From NCBI GenBank assembly GCA_951799445.1, contig OX637293.1, positions 7,068,001 to 7,132,000 on the forward strand: a stretch of 64,000 nucleotides of DNA. The letters are read 5' to 3'. The number at the start of each line of letters is the position of its first letter. Position 1 is the first letter of the stretch. This DNA comes from Pseudisothecium myosuroides. Lineage: Eukaryota > Streptophyta > Bryopsida > Hypnales > Lembophyllaceae. The notes below the pieces were generated by a model. The model had not been told where the DNA came from. It did no database searches and saw only the letters and a list, made by a program, of their open reading frames with translations. Both the position numbers and the translations under genes were made by a program. Shown here piece by piece: positions 60,515 to 64,000 of the stretch.

Positions 60515-62203
60515 CTACTGCTTCTTTTTCTTCACTTTCAAATTCCCAAGAATTTCATCATACAAATGTTTGTTAGATTTGTTTTTTGCTCTTCGAAGCT
60601 CATCAATTTTTTTGGTAATTCTTTCAAATGAATTCAAAGTAGACTCCTTGTTTAGAAGAGCAACTCCCATTTGGAAGAACCCACTATTCGTTGTTGTTCC
60701 ATGCCTTACATATTTTGAATCCAATAGTAATACTGATCCGGCTCCAGGTTTAATATAATACCCATAGTCTGGTAGACAGAACTCCCCACCTTTTCTTGGT
60801 ATTCCATAGGAAAATTCTGCAAACACCAAATTATAAGCTCATAGTTAGAGATTTTGAAATGAATAGTACCATCATTGTCATAAATAATACCTAAACATTA
60901 CTACATTAGTTATTTTATTCCAAAAAAATTAATAGATGCTAAACTTAAATATCCCCCCAAAATGTAAAGTCTCTCTTTCAATCATATTGATTTTTTCTTC
61001 CAAATAAAAACAAAAAATGAAAGTAAACAAGAATTCAAATACTACCTTTGGTGAACCACATGATGAAACCCATATGGTTGTCATTTTTGTCTTCATGCGG
61101 TGATATCTAGTAGTTCTTCGTGATGCCTAATTGGGAAAAAGGCGTATCCCCAATTCTACCATACTGTCTGGGAATTGTAGTAGGGTACAGGTTTTCAAGC
61201 AATTGTATCCAAGATGGAAACGCCGGTTGCAGAATCTTGTACACATCTTTCGTAAAGAATTCCCCAAGCTTGTGGATCTCTTCTGCTGATGGTTTTATAT
61301 TGTGATTTGTTCTTTTTGCTTGAGCATACCTATAAGCATTGATGTGCAGTCAGTATAAATATTAGATGGCATGAGCTTATACATGTGCTTTGCCAATAAA
61401 GAAAATGCATTGGCAAGTACATGTCAAACTAATCATGAAGTAGATGGAATGTACTCACAACATTCAACATGTTAGATGGAAGTTAATGTACTTACAGAAT
61501 AGGATATGTGACATGAAAAATCAAGGTGATCATACTATTAAATTGTCATTCAACATGTTAGATGGAAGTTAATGTACTTACAGAATAGGATATGTGACAT
61601 GAAAAATCAAGGTGATCATACTATTAAATTGTCATTCAACAATGAATTGTTTTATCATTTACATGTATAAAAAATGAATGAGAGTATGGAATGTTCTTAC
61701 ATAGCAATGTTGTCAGTAAAAGAATTCAACCTCCAACCACACATCACCATGTCACCACCAACTTTTTCACGTCCCCGGTCCACTATGCCTCCATGCTCAT
61801 AAATGAATTCTACAAGATTGTAGTATTGTTCACACTTGTGAATTGGGAAAAAATTTTGAACATAGATGCCAAGTACTTTTTCACCTTCCATAAGGACGCA
61901 TGAATCTGAAATTTCAGTCATTTTTGAAGTGTCCATTTTACATGTATTATTTTTAATTTTCCGACACTTAATGACTTGGGTGACAACTTTAGGGATTGAC
62001 AAACCTAGGGCTCGTAACTTTCTGATATCTTCATCCAAGGTAGGAGTGTTCATAGGAATGATTGAATCATGTACTTCAATTTTTCCTTTTATAGACATCT
62101 CATGATTTTTTGCGTGTTTTCTACCTCGCAAATGAGCTTCACATTGCTCTGCTGAGTTGAAGGTTTTATTACAAAGAGAACATGTATGTGTCATTGGATG
62201 CAT
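60515..62203 (-). pseudogene. C2H2 zinc finger + 2OG-Fe(II) dioxygenase-like gene, three exons, one in-frame stop
   Basis: Exon 1 62203-61701, donor GTAAGA. Exon 2 61329-61046, preceded by TATAG, donor GTAGTA. Exon 3 60816-60515, preceded by TTTGCAG. The joins keep one frame of 362 codons. Residues 8-30 form a zinc finger (C8, C11, H24, H30) of the U1/matrin spacing. The rest looks like a 2OG-Fe(II) oxygenase: SPHEDKND gives the HxD iron ligands (H246, D248), GGEFCLPDYG and GSVLLL are the strands before the distal His in RHGTT (H301). No arginine follows H301 at the usual distance for 2-oxoglutarate binding. A TAG at codon 242 (61109-61107), four codons before the HxD, is the only lesion. The layout recalls TET/JBP-like nucleic-acid oxygenases; that is inference. 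A basic tail (KVKKKKQ) ends the protein. Confidence 0.75.
61461..61632. repeat. Exact 86-bp tandem duplication in intron 1 of the dioxygenase-like gene
   Basis: CATTCAACATGTTAGATGG and the following sequence repeat identically at 61461 and 61547. A third copy starts at 61633 and breaks off after nine bases. Confidence 0.95.
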
Positions 62204-62536
62204 TGCATTTGTTGAAGAAAACTATATTCTAAAAGAAAATAAACTTTTAAGATATAGTAATTGATCAAGAACTAAGAAGGTGTATTGCAAGTGTAGAAAA
62301 CGACTACATACTATCTAGCCCCATACTACAACAATGGGCTTCAAGTACCCCCATTAGTTATCAACACACTATAATTCCTCACAATACAAGCTAATGGTAC
62401 ACCATGAGCATACTGATGTTGTGACATGCTTCATCAAAATGGAGGTACAGTACTCAGAGCATGAGGTTGAAATTAAATTGCCCTCTCCTAAGCAAGCCTT
62501 ATGAACAAAAAACCGTGACCCCAAACATAATTTTGC

Positions 62537-62579
62537 TTCTCTCATTAGGCTACATTGTTTCTCTCATTAGGCTACATTG
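62537..62579. repeat. Direct repeat, 21 bp twice (period 22)
   Basis: TTCTCTCATTAGGCTACATT (then G) occurs at 62537 and 62559, about 340 bp upstream of the dioxygenase-like ATG. Confidence 0.9.
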
Positions 62580-62599
62580 AGAGAACAAAAATTACTTTC

Positions 62600-63007
62600 A
62601 CAGAGACAAAGACATAGTACAATTAATTTGTGTACAAATTAAGTTCATTGTCACCTAAGCATAGAATAGTGAATTCCTTGTGTGAAGTGTAGGTCCTTCA
62701 TGCACAGAGGTCCTTTAAATATTGGTTGCATGTTGTTTAATCTACCGTAGAATATGTAGGGACGCAAATTCTTTATTTTAAGTAAGTTTTAGTCTTCTCA
62801 TTTATATGTATGGATGTCCATTGATGGTCCACCTACCTAAGGCTTCATTAATCTTGGTTCAATGAGGAAGATGAAAAACCACAAGACAGAGGTAGATATA
62901 AATGAAAAGACTTTAGATTTTGTAAATGCACAATGTTCTTATTAAGCCACTATATATTGAATGGTATATATAAAGGCTTGGTGGTAATATATACATTAGG
63001 AGAGAAA
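62600..63007. other. Stretch without a gene
   Basis: Nothing recognisable. Upstream region of the dioxygenase-like gene. Confidence 0.5.
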
Positions 63008-63010
63008 TGA

Positions 63011-63336
63011 GGCCTCCAAAAGGCCTCTTCCCTTTTTTAAACTAAAATCAATCCAAATCTGCCCAAATCAGTTGAAATTTTCAGACTGTAGCAATCTGCA
63101 ACAATCAGCAGGATTTTTTTATTTTTTATTTTTATTTTTATTTTTTTGTACTCTATCTTTATGTCATGCAAAATGATGAAGATGGAGTACAAAAAAATTA
63201 AAAACTCTTTACATATCAGCAATCCTAGGTGGAGGATCATTGGCCACATAGGAAAAGGGAAAAAATAAATAAATAAATAAATTTTTTTTTTTTTTTTTTT
63301 TTGGGTAGTGACGGATCTTGGGGCCTTATGGAGGCC
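63011..63336. mobile_element. Candidate MITE with 15-bp terminal inverted repeats
   Basis: GGCCTCCAAAAGGCC (63011) is answered by GGCCTTATGGAGGCC (ending 63336), one mismatch. TGA flanks both ends (63008-63010 and 63337-63339). The interior contains T-rich and (AAAT)n tracts and no gene. Confidence 0.65.
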
Positions 63337-63417
63337 TGATTTTCCTCCTAATGAGGTTTGTCAATGTGCAAAGCACTTACATTGGTTGGGCAAACAAGAA
63401 ACGAGTACAAACATACT

Positions 63418-63885
63418 TAAGGTGGGTACACCTAAAAATGCCACTTTTTGCTACTGAACCTAGTTACTATTATTAGATTGGTCAAATTTTCATATGTTCT
63501 TGTTGCCAAGTGAAAGGAAGTTCCAACACACCTGAGAACACAACATTTGGATACTATATGCAAAAGTTATAAAAGAACAAAGTTTGGTTCTAAAATGGTT
63601 TCTTCCACATAGTTACAGAATTGATTTTGGAGATGTATAGAGAGTATAGATGGTGAGACAAGGTCAAATTTTCATATGTTCTTGTTGCCAAGTGAAAGGA
63701 GGTTCCAACGCACCTGAGAACACAACATTCAGATACTATATGCAAAAGTTATAAAGGAACAAAGTTTGGTTCTAAAATGGTTTCTTCCACATAGGTCCAG
63801 AATTGATTTTAGATATGTATAGAGAGTATAGATGGTGAGATGGTGAGACGGTGTCAACTGCCACATTCGAGTGTACCTAGCTTAT
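63418..63885. repeat. Dispersed repeat, copy 2, with internal 182-bp duplication
   Basis: Related to 20205-20500. The segment beginning GGTCAAATTTTCATATGTTC occurs at 63480 and again at 63662, about 95% alike. Each half carries a bipartite-motif site. Confidence 0.8.
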
Positions 63886-64000
63886 ATTTGAGTGTGTGCT
63901 TCAATCTTTATTCATGACAATGAAATTGAGGAATTTGCATTGTTCCCTTCAGGACGTTTTGTTGAAAAACACTAATTCCATTCTTTGATACAGTACCTGA

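Noticed and set aside
1..64000. tRNA genes, CRISPR arrays, organelle inserts and viral genes
   Set aside because: None was recognised on reading both strands; small tRNA genes with introns could be missed without a covariance search.

Overview
The window looks like nuclear DNA from a land plant. It is strongly AT-rich, and the genes I can recognise are plant families: a DUF247/UPF0481 protein, a phytepsin-type aspartic protease carrying the plant saposin-like insert, APC6/CDC16, and a CLEC16A/TRANSPARENT TESTA 9 homologue. The DUF247 protein looks most like those of early-diverging land plants, but I cannot name a species. There is no sign of operons, Shine-Dalgarno sites, CRISPR arrays or bacterial genes.

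Layout. From 1 to 23 kb there is almost only repeat-derived DNA. It holds a 1.4-kb fold-back inverted repeat (879-2284), a TTAA-flanked element (3518-4452), a decayed LTR with a primer-binding-site-like motif (13717-15343), a small poly-A retroinsertion with target duplications, several tandem repeats and decayed dispersed repeats. From 23.8 to 36 kb there is a GC-richer island. On the minus strand it strings together an APC6 5' fragment, a run of well-spliced CLEC16A/TT9 exons, a small 28S rDNA fragment, an intact DUF247 gene, an APC6 3' fragment and a frameshifted phytepsin. These come from unlinked parent genes, keep their introns and share one orientation, which suggests gene-fragment capture (Helitron or Pack-MULE style), although I could not find the termini.

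From 36 to 52 kb come small inverted-repeat elements, three more copies of the TTAA family and a complete 5.8-kb PIF/Harbinger transposon (39405-45226). The transposon has terminal inverted repeats and a TTA duplication, and its pre-insertion site survives in a paralogous repeat at 46.85 kb. Both of its genes (DDE transposase and Myb-like protein) run in single frames broken only by nonsense codons. From 54 to 64 kb there is an inverted copy of the 21-22.7 kb repeat, a 2.3-kb TTAA-flanked element (57654-59936), and a three-exon gene for a zinc-finger plus 2OG-Fe(II) dioxygenase-like protein (60515-62203) that would be intact but for one TAG.

The most unusual signal cuts across these families. 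A bipartite motif, CATTTGG and AAGTTATGG separated by exactly 13 bases, occurs with small variations at about 17 sites on both strands, inside repeats that otherwise look unrelated.
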